Shown here in pieces: positions 1 through 7,879 of a stretch of DNA of 60,043 nucleotides. Below the pieces are notes generated by a model. That model did no database searches, had not been told where the DNA came from, and worked only from the letters and a program-made list of their open reading frames with translations. Both the position numbers and the translations under genes were made by a program. The first letter of the stretch is position 1. Every line of letters starts with the position of its first letter. The DNA comes from Chloroflexota bacterium (lineage in GTDB: Bacteria > Chloroflexota > Ktedonobacteria > Ktedonobacterales > Ktedonobacteraceae), in contig CADDZH010000017.1 of assembly GCA_902812455.1 (NCBI GenBank), positions 1 through 60,043 on the forward strand, written 5' to 3'.

Positions 1-165
1 GATGGGGTGGGGGCGCTTGCGCCGCCCGCGTCCTTCATCGATCCAGCCATTGTTGGCACAGTAAAAGGGGATGGCCAGACGGGGCGAGGCAAGCCTCCCA
101 TCTCCGCCGCTCCCGCCCCTACGACGGTGTGAAAACCCATCCCTGTAAACCACAAGGGAGGCGAG
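1..165. repeat. Family D-type repeat block upstream of the lut fusion gene
   Basis: The stretch is made of GC-rich pieces seen elsewhere in the window: a 'gcgcttgcgccgccc' segment also found near 30225, a 'cgctcccgcccctacg' end that is the inverse of the GTAGGGGCGGGAGCGG unit at 30203 and 50706, and a 'cctgtaaaccacaagggaggc' piece. No gene is visible before the lut fusion. The repeat end is open in the lut reading frame and adds 23 spurious codons before its likely start. Confidence 0.6.
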
Positions 166-197
166 TACATATTTCACCGGTAAGACAGGAGAGCAGT

Positions 198-2528
198 ATG
201 GATTCTATGGAGCGAACCCTGACCGAAGACATGGCCAGCGCTGGCAGCGAGTTCCAGCCTTTCGAGGTACGGCTGGAACATGCGCTGGCCGACGAGAACA
301 TGCATAAGGCGCTGGAGCGGTTTGCCCCTGCATGGCGCACTGCGCGAGCAGCAGTTTTCGCCGCCGAGGAGACCGATTACGGCCCCAATTATAGCTTCGC
401 CAGCATGCGCTCCCGGCTACGTGCTGCTAAAGACTACGCAATTGAGCACCAGCCTGAACTGCTGGCACAATTCAAAGCCCAGGCCCAGGCGGCAGGCGCC
501 ATCATCTTTGAAGCCCGCACGGCAGAGGAAGCAAACGAGTATATTTATGAGCTTTGCCGCCGTAAAGGCATTGAGCTGGTCGTCAAGTCGAAAACAATGG
601 TGAGCGAAGAAATCGAACTCAACCATTATTTAGAAGCACGTGGCATCAAGCCAGTGGAAACCGATCTCGGCGAATGGGTGGCCCAGCTCGATCATGAACG
701 GCCCTCCCACATGGTTATGCCGATCATCCACAAGACGCGCCAGCAAGTTGGTGCCATCTTGAGCAGGGAAACGGGGCGTGAGATCTCGCGTGAAAATATC
801 AGCGAGCAGGTAGGCGTAATTCGCACCGAACATCGCCAGGCATTTCTGACCGCCGGTATGGGCATTAGCGGAGCAAATGCCCTCATCGCTGAAAGCGGCA
901 CGGTGATGATGGTCACGAATGAAGGCAACGGGCGGCTGGTAACCTCGCTGCCGCGCGTCCATGTCGTCCTGGCCGGCTATGAGAAGCTGATCGGCACCTT
1001 TGCCGAGGCAATGACCCAGCTCCGGCTACTGGCCCGCAGCGCCACAGCACAGCCGATTACCTGCTATACGACCTTTATTACCGGGCCTGCCACTCCCGGT
1101 CGAGAAATGCATATCGTGCTCGTTGATAATGGGCGCAGCGAGATGCGAGCAGACCCGCGCTTTAGAGAAGCCCTGCGCTGTATTCGCTGCGCAGCCTGTG
1201 CCAATATTTGCCCGCCCTACCAGCAAGTAGGTGGGCATGCCTTCGGCTACATTTACAGCGGTGCCATCGGCCTCGTGGTAACGCCCTTCCATCACGGGAT
1301 CGAAGCCGGCGCGGGACCACAAAGCCTCTGTGTCAGTTGCAATGCCTGCGAAACCGTCTGTCCCGTCGAGATTCCTTTGCCCAGCCTGATCCTCGACGTT
1401 CGCCGCCGCACGATGAGCGCAAAGGGCCTGCCCTGGATCAAGAAGCTAGTCTTTGGCGCCATGAGCCACCCGCGCCTCTTCGATTTCTTTACCAGGTTGG
1501 CCAGCCTGGCACAATTCCCTTTCACGCACGGCACCAACTTTGTCCGCGCACGCTATTTCGGCCCCCTGGCTAAATTGCCGGTTCTACGTTTCCTGGCGGC
1601 ACAGGCACGCTGGCGCAGCCTGCCTGCCTTCGCGACCAGGCCGCTACGGGATCGCGTCAAAACAAAAACGCCAAAACAGGAGCCGCCAGAAAACCATAGA
1701 ATGACGGTATGCTACTTTGCGGGCTGCATGACCGATCGCCTCTTTCCAGAGATGGGTGAAGCTGTCATCGCCGTGCTTGAGGCCTGCGGTATACGAGTGG
1801 TCTATCCCCAGGCGCAAAACTGCTGCGGGCTGATCGGCCTGAACTCGGGAGACCGCAGGGACGGGGCTGTCATGGCACGTCAAACAGTGGCCACACTCGA
1901 ACAGGCGCTGCAAGAGAGCGGCGCCGAGTATATCGTCAGCGCCACGACGAGTTGCGTAGCCGCGATTACTCAGGACTACCTCAAGTTGTTTGAAGACCTC
2001 CAGCAGTATGATTGGCTCAGGCGCACCCAGGCGCTGGCAGGCAAAGTGATGGATTTTACACACTTCATGGACAAACTGCTGCAACACGATCCTGCACTTT
2101 CGGGCGCAATGAATCGGGCCCCTACGATATCGGGGAATTGGGTTCCCACAATCCCCGAATGGAAAAGGAATGCCTTTCCTGGGGCCGTCGTTACTTACCA
2201 CGATTCCTGCCAATCATGCAATTGCCTCAACTTACGGCCAGAGGCGCGCCACATCATCCAGGACGTTCTGGGGATGGAACTGCGCGAGATGCCTCAATCG
2301 GATGTTTGCTGTGGCTTTGGTGGCTCTACCTCTTTAGAGCATCCAGAAGTTGCCGAGCGCCTGCTCAATAAGAAGCTCGGCAATGCAGAGAGCACGGGAG
2401 CTAGCATTCTCGTTGCCGACAATCCCGGCTGCCTGATGCACCTGCGTGGCGGCGTGGACGCCAGCGGGAGAAATATACGGGTGCTTCACCTTTCCCAATT
2501 GATGGCCGCGCATTTGCCATCAAAGTGA
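198..2528 (+). CDS. LutB-LutA type fusion: LUD domain, two 4Fe-4S clusters, two CCG domains
   Basis: Probable L-lactate (or similar 2-hydroxyacid) oxidation iron-sulfur protein, 776 aa, in which the LutB-like and LutA-like parts are fused. The first ~300 residues form the LUD domain (GISGANALIAESGTVMM). Two ferredoxin motifs follow, CIRCAACANICP near residue 327 and CVSCNACETVCP near 377. Then come two cysteine-rich CCG domains, the first ending NCCGL (~540) and the second with YHDSC (~667) and VCCGFGG (~703). The frame opens at 129, but ATG 198 has an AGGAGAG site and the earlier codons are repeat sequence. A repeat B insertion lies in the linker between the CCG domains (2102-2160). The role is inferred from domains; no partner lut gene is adjacent. 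Confidence 0.85.
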   Translation: MDSMERTLTEDMASAGSEFQPFEVRLEHALADENMHKALERFAPAWRTARAAVFAAEETDYGPNYSFASMRSRLRAAKDYAIEHQPELLAQFKAQAQAAGAIIFEARTAEEANEYIYELCRRKGIELVVKSKTMVSEEIELNHYLEARGIKPVETDLGEWVAQLDHERPSHMVMPIIHKTRQQVGAILSRETGREISRENISEQVGVIRTEHRQAFLTAGMGISGANALIAESGTVMMVTNEGNGRLVTSLPRVHVVLAGYEKLIGTFAEAMTQLRLLARSATAQPITCYTTFITGPATPGREMHIVLVDNGRSEMRADPRFREALRCIRCAACANICPPYQQVGGHAFGYIYSGAIGLVVTPFHHGIEAGAGPQSLCVSCNACETVCPVEIPLPSLILDVRRRTMSAKGLPWIKKLVFGAMSHPRLFDFFTRLASLAQFPFTHGTNFVRARYFGPLAKLPVLRFLAAQARWRSLPAFATRPLRDRVKTKTPKQEPPENHRMTVCYFAGCMTDRLFPEMGEAVIAVLEACGIRVVYPQAQNCCGLIGLNSGDRRDGAVMARQTVATLEQALQESGAEYIVSATTSCVAAITQDYLKLFEDLQQYDWLRRTQALAGKVMDFTHFMDKLLQHDPALSGAMNRAPTISGNWVPTIPEWKRNAFPGAVVTYHDSCQSCNCLNLRPEARHIIQDVLGMELREMPQSDVCCGFGGSTSLEHPEVAERLLNKKLGNAESTGASILVADNPGCLMHLRGGVDASGRNIRVLHLSQLMAAHLPSK
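2102..2160. repeat. Repeat B copy inside the lut fusion coding sequence
   Basis: The core 'tgaatcgggcccctacga' matches repeat B copies at 18313 and 31323. It is followed by an imperfect hairpin, tcggggaattggg against cccacaatccccga. It keeps the reading frame and adds about 20 residues (around AMNRAPTISGNW) to the linker before the second CCG domain. Confidence 0.65.
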
Positions 2529-2627
2529 TTGCATCAAACTCATACGTATGTTACAATATCCCCGGTTTTTGACCGCTCTCATTGTAGACACACGGCATAG
2601 CCCAAGAAATGAAAGGGAAGTTTTCTC

Positions 2628-3254
2628 ATGATCTCCTGCCGGAATTGCGGACACGCCATACCCGATACCGCTGCCGTCTGCCCTAACTGTGGGGTAGCCG
2701 TCTCAGCAGCGATACCGGAGCAACCCAGTAGTTATTATCCTCCACAGCAAGGGTATACGCCCCCTCAACAGGAGTACCCGTCACAGCAGCAAGGATACAT
2801 ATCCCCTCAACAGGGATACATGCCACCGCAAGGAGGGTACGCGCCACAGCAGCAAGCGTACATGCCACCGCAACAGAACTATGGCTATCAACAGCAGCAG
2901 TACGGAACTCCCATGTACCAGCAGCCCGGTGTAAATGTCACTGTAGTCAATAACCCTGGAGCTACGAAAAATACTACACCTCTGATCGTTGAGATACTTC
3001 TCTCACTCTTTCTAGGGGTTTATGGTGTTGGCTGGCTCATGTCAGGTGAAACAACGGTTGGTGTTGTCCTGCTTATCTGTAGCTTCGTGATCTACTGGCC
3101 TCTTCTTATTGCTATCGCAGTATTCACTCTCGGCTTTGGGCTTATCTGCGACTTCCCTCTCGCCATTGCAGCCATCGTCATTAACGCTATTCTCCTGAAT
3201 AGCGCATTGAATCGCAAGTTAGCGCAGCAGATCACTGTGGTACAGACACGATAA
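2628..3254 (+). CDS. Zinc-ribbon membrane protein with a Pro/Gln/Tyr repeat linker
   Basis: Hypothetical 208-aa membrane protein. It begins with a zinc ribbon (CRNCGHAIPDTAAVCPNCG, four Cys in two CxxC knuckles, residues 4-22). A low-complexity linker of PPQQGY-like repeats follows (~35-105), then three hydrophobic segments (~118-190) and a short basic tail. This is the zinc-ribbon, disordered linker and membrane anchor design common in Chloroflexota and Actinobacteria. No enzymatic motif is seen. An AGGGAAG ribosome-binding site precedes ATG 2628. The gene stands alone and ends at a bidirectional terminator shared with the convergent small gene at 3290-3460. Confidence 0.75.
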   Translation: MISCRNCGHAIPDTAAVCPNCGVAVSAAIPEQPSSYYPPQQGYTPPQQEYPSQQQGYISPQQGYMPPQGGYAPQQQAYMPPQQNYGYQQQQYGTPMYQQPGVNVTVVNNPGATKNTTPLIVEILLSLFLGVYGVGWLMSGETTVGVVLLICSFVIYWPLLIAIAVFTLGFGLICDFPLAIAAIVINAILLNSALNRKLAQQITVVQTR

Positions 3255-3271
3255 GGGGATCATGAGATGTC

Positions 3272-3304
3272 AAAGGGAAGAAGTAACTTTCACTTCTTCC
3301 CTTT
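3272..3304. terminator. Bidirectional terminator hairpin
   Basis: A perfect 13-bp stem (aaagggaagaagt / acttcttcccttt) with a 7-nt loop sits between two convergent genes. A T-run follows on the plus strand. On the minus strand the stem overlaps the last codons (GKK stop) of the 56-aa gene. Confidence 0.75.
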
Positions 3305-3460
3305 TTCGCTGGCTGCAGTAGCCTCAGCTTGTTTCTTCACAAGTAGGGGGACATGTTGCTCGCAAAAGAGAAATTGACGCCCACCGGGCAAAATCTGTTT
3401 ATAGGCGGCAGGTTCTCCACAAGTATCACAGCGCCCAACATGGGTTTTTACAGCTTTCAT
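3290..3460 (-). CDS. 56-aa predicted zinc-binding protein
   Basis: Small gene, 56 codons plus TGA. The protein starts MKAVKTHVGRCDTCGEPA and has CDTC (Cys11, Cys14) and CEQH (Cys33, His36). That is a CxxC...CxxH pattern suited to one zinc ion, followed by a Lys/Ala-rich tail. An AGGAGG site lies about 9 nt upstream of the ATG. It is convergent with the zinc-ribbon membrane protein and shares its terminator. The function is unknown. The strong ribosome-binding site and the paired Cys/His knuckles support a real gene; no homologue is recalled by name. Confidence 0.7.
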   Translation of the reverse strand: MKAVKTHVGRCDTCGEPAAYKQILPGGRQFLFCEQHVPLLVKKQAEATAASEKGKK

Positions 3461-3612
3461 AGAAATTATTCCTCCTGGTGATATATGTCACGGACTTGTA
3501 CAGCACGTTCTCTCTGTTTTATCGGCCTTTCTAACCTCTATCATACCACAATTTGGCATGCCCCGTTGCCATAAGGGCCGGTTATGCACATTAACAGCCG
3601 GGATCGGCAACA

Positions 3613-3682
3613 CATGTCATCCTTCGCTTCGCTCAGGATCTCAGCCGATCGCATTAGATGCTTCGCTGCGCTCAGCATGACA
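3613..3682. repeat. Repeat A copy (CATGTCATCCT...CAGCATGAC)
   Basis: Short palindromic element with inverted ends, catgtcatcc...cagcatgac, and internal 'cttcgcttcgctcaggatct' type segments. The same family occurs near 22714, 24145, 31181, 43178 and 56852. Any reading frame through it is repeat, not a gene. Confidence 0.8.
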
Positions 3683-3835
3683 AGCTTGGCACCTTATGTG
3701 CACGCCTGTGGGATTGCCCCTACAATATACGCCATATCAGACAACTATGTTATAATACGGCAATAGGCAAAGGGTTCAAGCGCCTTTGAGATTTCTTTTT
3801 GCCTGTACAACCGGAGTAATAGAAAGATAGGGACA

Positions 3836-4423
3836 ATGCCAACACGCAATGATGCATACCAGTTAATGATCAGCCATACAAAAAATGAGAACCTGCGAAA
3901 ACATGTGCTCGCAGTTGAGGCGGCTATGCGTTTTTATGCTCGCAAATACGGCGAAGACGAAGAATTATGGGCAATGACCGGCCTGCTTCACGACTGCGAT
4001 TACGAAGAATATCCCGATTTACGTGAGCATACCCACGTCTCAGCACAATGGTTACGCGAGGGCGGCTATGACGAGCGGATCATCTACGCTATCCTGGCTC
4101 ACAATGACCTCAACCAGGCTACCCATCCCCGCAATAATTTGCTTTCAAAGGCCCTTTATGCCTGCGATGAAATAACCGGGATGATCACTGCAACTGCCCT
4201 CGTGCGACCGAACAAGAGCGTCATCGGGCTGGAAGTATCTTCTGTACGCAAGAAAATGAAAACCAAAGGCTTCGCCGCTGGCGTAAATCGCGACGACCTG
4301 GTAAAGGGCGCGGCAGAGCTTGGCATCGACCTGGATGAACACATCGCCAATGTTATCGAAGCCATGTCCAGCATCGCCGATACCCTTGGCCTTGCCGGCA
4401 TTCCGGAATCAACTCGTGTTTAG
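3836..4423 (+). CDS. HD-domain metal-dependent phosphohydrolase
   Basis: 195-aa single HD-domain protein. His23 (RKHVLAVE), the His52-Asp53 pair (GLLHDCDYEE) and downstream His residues (EHTHVSAQW, AILAHND) form the metal-binding set of HD hydrolases. The substrate is unknown; such short stand-alone HD proteins act on nucleotides or other phosphoesters. The ATG follows a GATAGGG stretch. Repeat A lies upstream and a repeat D copy downstream, so it looks monocistronic. The family is secure, the specific reaction is not. Confidence 0.8.
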   Translation: MPTRNDAYQLMISHTKNENLRKHVLAVEAAMRFYARKYGEDEELWAMTGLLHDCDYEEYPDLREHTHVSAQWLREGGYDERIIYAILAHNDLNQATHPRNNLLSKALYACDEITGMITATALVRPNKSVIGLEVSSVRKKMKTKGFAAGVNRDDLVKGAAELGIDLDEHIANVIEAMSSIADTLGLAGIPESTRV

Positions 4424-4488
4424 TAATGGAATCCCTATGTGTAAAGGCGAGGACTCGTATAGACTTGCACCAATGCTATCCATAGTAT

Positions 4489-4547
4489 AGTAGGGGCGAG
4501 CGGGGCTGGGTGGATGTGGGGTTGGCCCTTGTGGTCGCCCGACCGTT
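4489..4547. repeat. Repeat D-like copy
   Basis: Begins 'gtaggggcgagcgggg' and continues 'ggcccttgtggtcgcccgac', resembling the blocks near 33415 and 30203. The frame of the next gene runs open through it, but ATG 4562 beyond it is the better start. Confidence 0.5.
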
Positions 4548-4561
4548 CTAGCACAAATACA

Positions 4562-4984
4562 ATGCAACAGCGACAGCACCAGCAATCTCAAGCAATATCG
4601 AAAAAGCAACGTTTCTTTACAGCGAGCGAAGTCGCAGAATTTGAATATTGCCCGCTCGTATGGTGGCATGAGCGCTTTGAGCCGCTCGTTGAGGCGGATA
4701 CGGAGGAACTGTTTGCGCGCCTGGTGGAGCTAGAACACGAACATGGAGCGCAAGCGCCATCACTTCCCGAATACCGGGTAATCGAGCAGTTGCTATTACG
4801 CAGGGGAGCCTTTGAGGAAGGGCAGCAACAACACCTCGACCATGCTGAAGAGGTCGAAAAGGTTGAGGAAGAACGTATCACCGTAACGAGAGCAGCAGGC
4901 AATATGCGCCTACTGGCGCTAGCAGCCCTCATTATACTCGTGCTGGCACTGGCACTCATCGCTGCGGCTGTTATTTTGCGGTAA
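4562..4984 (+). CDS. N-terminal half of a split Cas4-like nuclease with a C-terminal membrane anchor
   Basis: 140-aa protein. Residues 19-36 (FTASEVAEFEYCPLVWWH) look like the start of Cas4/RecB-type PD-(D/E)XK nucleases, where a 'YCP' cysteine (Cys30) is the first 4Fe-4S ligand. Gly87 and His91 in EEGQQQH resemble the G..H of nuclease motif I. The C-terminus (~116-139) is one hydrophobic helix, giving a tail-anchored protein with its soluble part probably cytoplasmic. The missing motifs (D, ExK, QxxxY and three Cys) are all in the next gene, 19 nt downstream. The pair therefore looks like one Cas4-like fold in two membrane-anchored chains. The start is moved from 4514, since the earlier codons are repeat. 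No CRISPR or cas genes are near. Confidence 0.65.
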   Translation: MQQRQHQQSQAISKKQRFFTASEVAEFEYCPLVWWHERFEPLVEADTEELFARLVELEHEHGAQAPSLPEYRVIEQLLLRRGAFEEGQQQHLDHAEEVEKVEEERITVTRAAGNMRLLALAALIILVLALALIAAAVILR

Positions 4985-5003
4985 TTGTACGAGATGATTT
5001 GCT

Positions 5004-5567
5004 ATGTTTAACACCCTATTGCTTCCCATCGGACTGATCCTGCTGCTTGTGGCCCTGGCACTTGGCCTGCTAGTACTCAACGAACGGCGCTACAGGCGGC
5101 AGCGGTTGATTGCGGAACGTCACCGCGCGCTGGGCCTTCCTGAAGGAACGCTGGTTTATGAAGACGCTGATGGGCAAGGCGAACCTCTATCCTCTATCGA
5201 GTACCCCCTCATAGGAAAGCCCGACTATGTTGTGCAGGCCCCGGATGGGCGCCCAATACCTGTCGAACTCAAGCTCAACGTATATGACGCCAGCGCGCCT
5301 TACAACAATCATGTTGTACAGCTTGGTGCTTACTGCCTGATCCTGGAAGATTATTTCGAGCAGGCTCCGACACATGGCATCCTGCGCTACGCGGATCGCG
5401 ATTTTACCGTCGAATATACGCCCGCGCTGCGCAGGAAAGTGATCAAGCTGCTTGCTCAAATGGAACAATGCAGCGAACGAGAGCCGCCGCCCCTAAAAAA
5501 TCAAAAGGCGGTCAAATGCCGTAAATGTACCTTTCAGGCCATTTGCCCCATCGGCCGGAATAAATAA
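5004..5567 (+). CDS. C-terminal half of a split Cas4-like PD-(D/E)XK nuclease with an N-terminal membrane anchor
   Basis: 187-aa protein. Residues 5-25 form a transmembrane helix followed by an Arg-rich stretch (RRYRRQR), which predicts a cytoplasmic body. Nuclease motifs are in order: Asp74 in IGKPDYVV, Glu88-x-Lys90 in PVELK, and Gln106/Tyr110 in QLGAYCLILE. The C-terminal Cys172, Cys175 and Cys181 form C-x2-C-x5-C. This is the catalytic core and three of the four cluster cysteines of Cas4; the fourth and the motif I histidine are in the upstream gene. Co-transcription is likely (19-nt gap). Annotation as Cas4-like is confident. Splitting and membrane anchoring are read directly from the sequence; the function is unknown. 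Confidence 0.75.
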   Translation: MFNTLLLPIGLILLLVALALGLLVLNERRYRRQRLIAERHRALGLPEGTLVYEDADGQGEPLSSIEYPLIGKPDYVVQAPDGRPIPVELKLNVYDASAPYNNHVVQLGAYCLILEDYFEQAPTHGILRYADRDFTVEYTPALRRKVIKLLAQMEQCSEREPPPLKNQKAVKCRKCTFQAICPIGRNK

Positions 5568-5572
5568 ATATA

Positions 5573-5620
5573 TGTAGGGGCCGATTTATCGTGCCCAGCG
5601 CCGATTTATCGGCCTCTATT
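5573..5620. repeat. Repeat B copy
   Basis: 'tgtaggggccgatttatcg', 'tgcccagc', then 'gccgatttatcggcc': a palindromic unit shared with 18294, 35819, 42243 and 49494. It lies just after the split nuclease pair. Confidence 0.8.
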
Positions 5621-5669
5621 CTGGCCATACAATCGGCGGATTCATTATGTAAGAAATCGAGGGTAAACT

Positions 5670-6893
5670 ATGCCAAGCGAAGTCGTCGAACTCAGTGGAC
5701 ATATTATTGACTCATGGACACTGCCCCGCTCCTGGGATATTATCATGGATAGGGGAGGCAACTTCCAGGTTGAAGAGATGCGCGTCGGAGCCAGCAAAAC
5801 TGAGCCAAGCTATGCCAGGATGAAGGTCGAAGCGCCGAGTGACGAGATACTGGAGCGCATCTTATCTGAACTCCAGCAGCTCGGCGCTGTCCTCCTTCAA
5901 GGAAACGACGCCCAAACAGCCCTGGTTGAACAGCATGGCGTGCTTCCCGCCAATTTTTACTCCACGACGAATCTGCCGACACAGGTACGGCTGGGCGGCC
6001 AATGGGTAAATGTAGAAAATATCGAAATGGACGTGGCCATCGTGGTTGATCGGGCGACAGGGCGAGCATTCGGAAGACCAATGCACGAGGTACAGGTAGG
6101 GGACGAGGTCGTCGTAGGCCACGATGGCATCCGCGTGCACCCTTTTGAACGCGCAAGAACGCGTGAGGCCTTCGCCTTCATGCAGAGTGATGTATCCTCT
6201 GAAAAGGTCAAAGTGCTGGCCATCCACGAAATTGCGCGCCAGATGAAAGAAACAAGAGCCCATGACGGCAAGATTCTCTTTGTGCTTGGGCCGGCAGTGA
6301 TCCACACCGGAGCAGGACGCTATATTGTTGACCTGATCCGGCGCGGCTATGTGCAGGTCATCTTCGGTGGCAACGCCATTGTGACACACGACGTGGAAGC
6401 GGCCCTCTTTGGCACCTCGCTCGGCGTCGATTTGCGCACAGGCGAGCAGGTCGAGGGCGGTCATCGCAACCACCTGCGAGCCATCAATGCTATTCGCGCA
6501 GCCGGTTCGCTTGAGAAAGCCATGGAAATGGGCCTGCTGCGAGAAGGCATTACCTACGAGGCTTTGAAGCGTCACATTCCAATGGTGCTGGCAGGCTCGA
6601 TTCGCGATGATGGACCAATGCCCGGCGTGATCAACGATATGCAAGAGGCCCAGCGACGCATGCGCCAGGAGATTCCTGGTGTTGAAATGGCGATTATGGT
6701 TGCCTCCATGCTGCACGCCATCGCCACAGGCAATCTGCTCCCTGCCACCGTCCGCACCGTTGTCGTAGACATTAACCCGGCAGTTGTGACAAAGCTGGCC
6801 GATCGCGGCAGCTTCCAGGCCGCAGGTCTGGTAACGGATGCGGAACTATTTTTGAGGGAACTGGTGGAGGTGTTGGGACAAAAAGAAAAGTAG
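5670..6893 (+). CDS. TIGR00300 / LOR-SDH domain protein, archaeal-type ornithine cyclodeaminase relative
   Basis: 407-aa protein. The N-terminal ~100 residues (VVELSGHIIDSWTLPRSWD...GGNFQVEEMRVG) are the LOR/SDH conserved domain. The rest is a Rossmann-type region with ILFVLGPAVIHTGAGRYI and VVVDINPAVVTKLADRG. Family members include an archaeal ornithine cyclodeaminase (ornithine to proline and ammonia) and the C-terminal part of cyanobacterial arginine-catabolic fusions. Here the N-terminal arginine dihydrolase is absent, and the length fits the stand-alone form. GAGGGT lies 7 nt before the ATG. The precise substrate is inferred. Confidence 0.7.
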   Translation: MPSEVVELSGHIIDSWTLPRSWDIIMDRGGNFQVEEMRVGASKTEPSYARMKVEAPSDEILERILSELQQLGAVLLQGNDAQTALVEQHGVLPANFYSTTNLPTQVRLGGQWVNVENIEMDVAIVVDRATGRAFGRPMHEVQVGDEVVVGHDGIRVHPFERARTREAFAFMQSDVSSEKVKVLAIHEIARQMKETRAHDGKILFVLGPAVIHTGAGRYIVDLIRRGYVQVIFGGNAIVTHDVEAALFGTSLGVDLRTGEQVEGGHRNHLRAINAIRAAGSLEKAMEMGLLREGITYEALKRHIPMVLAGSIRDDGPMPGVINDMQEAQRRMRQEIPGVEMAIMVASMLHAIATGNLLPATVRTVVVDINPAVVTKLADRGSFQAAGLVTDAELFLRELVEVLGQKEK

Positions 6894-7008
6894 AGCTAAG
6901 TACTGAAGAAACAAAGATGCTTCGCACTATATGGCAAAAATTACGAGATAGACGAATAAATAGGAAACCCGACTATACAGTAAAAAGAATTATATGAGAT
7001 ACCCAGTT

Positions 7009-7764
7009 CTATTTACTATGAGCCCCTCTTTGATCTCGCTTTGTCTCCCTGGTAGTCAGGTCTTCCACCACCGGTTTGACCTCTTTCTCATAGGGGCGTA
7101 TTAGCTCGTAAACAATGGCCGCACAAATGGCCCCTGCTAGCGGCGCGACAATATAAATCCAGAGGGTAGCGAGCGCCGCGCCTCCGGCAAAGAGTGCCGG
7201 CCCAAGACTGCGCGCCGGATTCATGCTGGCTCCCGATAACGAGTTCCCAAAAAGCCCGCAGATGATGATCGTAAACCCGACAGCAAGGCCCGCTGCAGCT
7301 CTATTGATACCCCTATCGGTTGCTGTCCCCATGTTTACTAGCATGAGAAAGAACGTGAGAATAAATTCAAGGACAAGAGCCACCACCATACCCGCCTTAG
7401 GTAACGTCGCTCCAAAGTGAACTTTGACGGCGCGATCACCGAGTATAAGAAAATGGATGAAGCTGGCACATACTGCACCGGCGACCTGGGCCAGCCAGTA
7501 GAGCAAGACATAGCGCCAGGGAAAGCGGCGTGCAACAGCGAAACCGAGGGTGAGGGCAGGATTGATAATGCCTCCAGAGATGCGCCCAAGTGTATAAATC
7601 ATGGCAGCAACGGTCAGGCCAAATGCAAGATGAACTAGCAGAATGCCGGCAAAATTCGTGGTATCGCCAACCATCGCACGGGTCCCACAGCCAAAAAAGA
7701 CCAGCGCAAAGGTGCCCAAAAATTCTGCCACATATTTTTGCAGCATACGCTTATCGACGATCAA
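7009..7764 (-). CDS. MIP family aquaporin / glycerol facilitator
   Basis: 251-aa channel of six transmembrane helices with the two half-helix NPA signatures, GGIINPALTLGF near residue 65 and GASMNPARSLGP near 183. It carries water or small neutral solutes across the cytoplasmic membrane. The Arg after the second NPA (NPAR) is the selectivity-filter arginine. The C-terminal tail is charged (KEVKPVVEDLTTRETKRDQ). The start is TTG with GGAGAGAGG just upstream; ATG 7746 is an alternative. The neighbours do not suggest a substrate. Confidence 0.88.
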   Translation of the reverse strand: MIVDKRMLQKYVAEFLGTFALVFFGCGTRAMVGDTTNFAGILLVHLAFGLTVAAMIYTLGRISGGIINPALTLGFAVARRFPWRYVLLYWLAQVAGAVCASFIHFLILGDRAVKVHFGATLPKAGMVVALVLEFILTFFLMLVNMGTATDRGINRAAAGLAVGFTIIICGLFGNSLSGASMNPARSLGPALFAGGAALATLWIYIVAPLAGAICAAIVYELIRPYEKEVKPVVEDLTTRETKRDQRGAHSK

Positions 7765-7879
7765 CGCCTCTCTCCCCGGTGCTCACTATTTCTCCTATGC
7801 CCTTGCAAAGGACAAAAAAATTAACCCTTCTTAATTTCTTGCACGTTTGAAAAGCGTTGATCAGATACTAGCGTAGCAG

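Noticed and set aside
129..197. Longer N-terminus for the lut fusion (GTG start)
   Set aside because: These codons are repeat sequence with no ribosome-binding site; ATG 198 has AGGAGAG.
3584..3766. 60-codon open frame
   Set aside because: It is entirely within and beside a repeat A copy, with no ribosome-binding site and no protein-like features.
4562..5567. Cas4-like genes as part of a CRISPR-Cas locus
   Set aside because: No cas1, cas2, effector or array is present nearby; Cas4-like nucleases also occur outside CRISPR systems.
5862..6716. 284-codon open frame on the minus strand
   Set aside because: It lies fully antisense to the TIGR00300 gene, is rich in His/Cys, and has no domain or ribosome-binding site. 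It is a codon-bias shadow.
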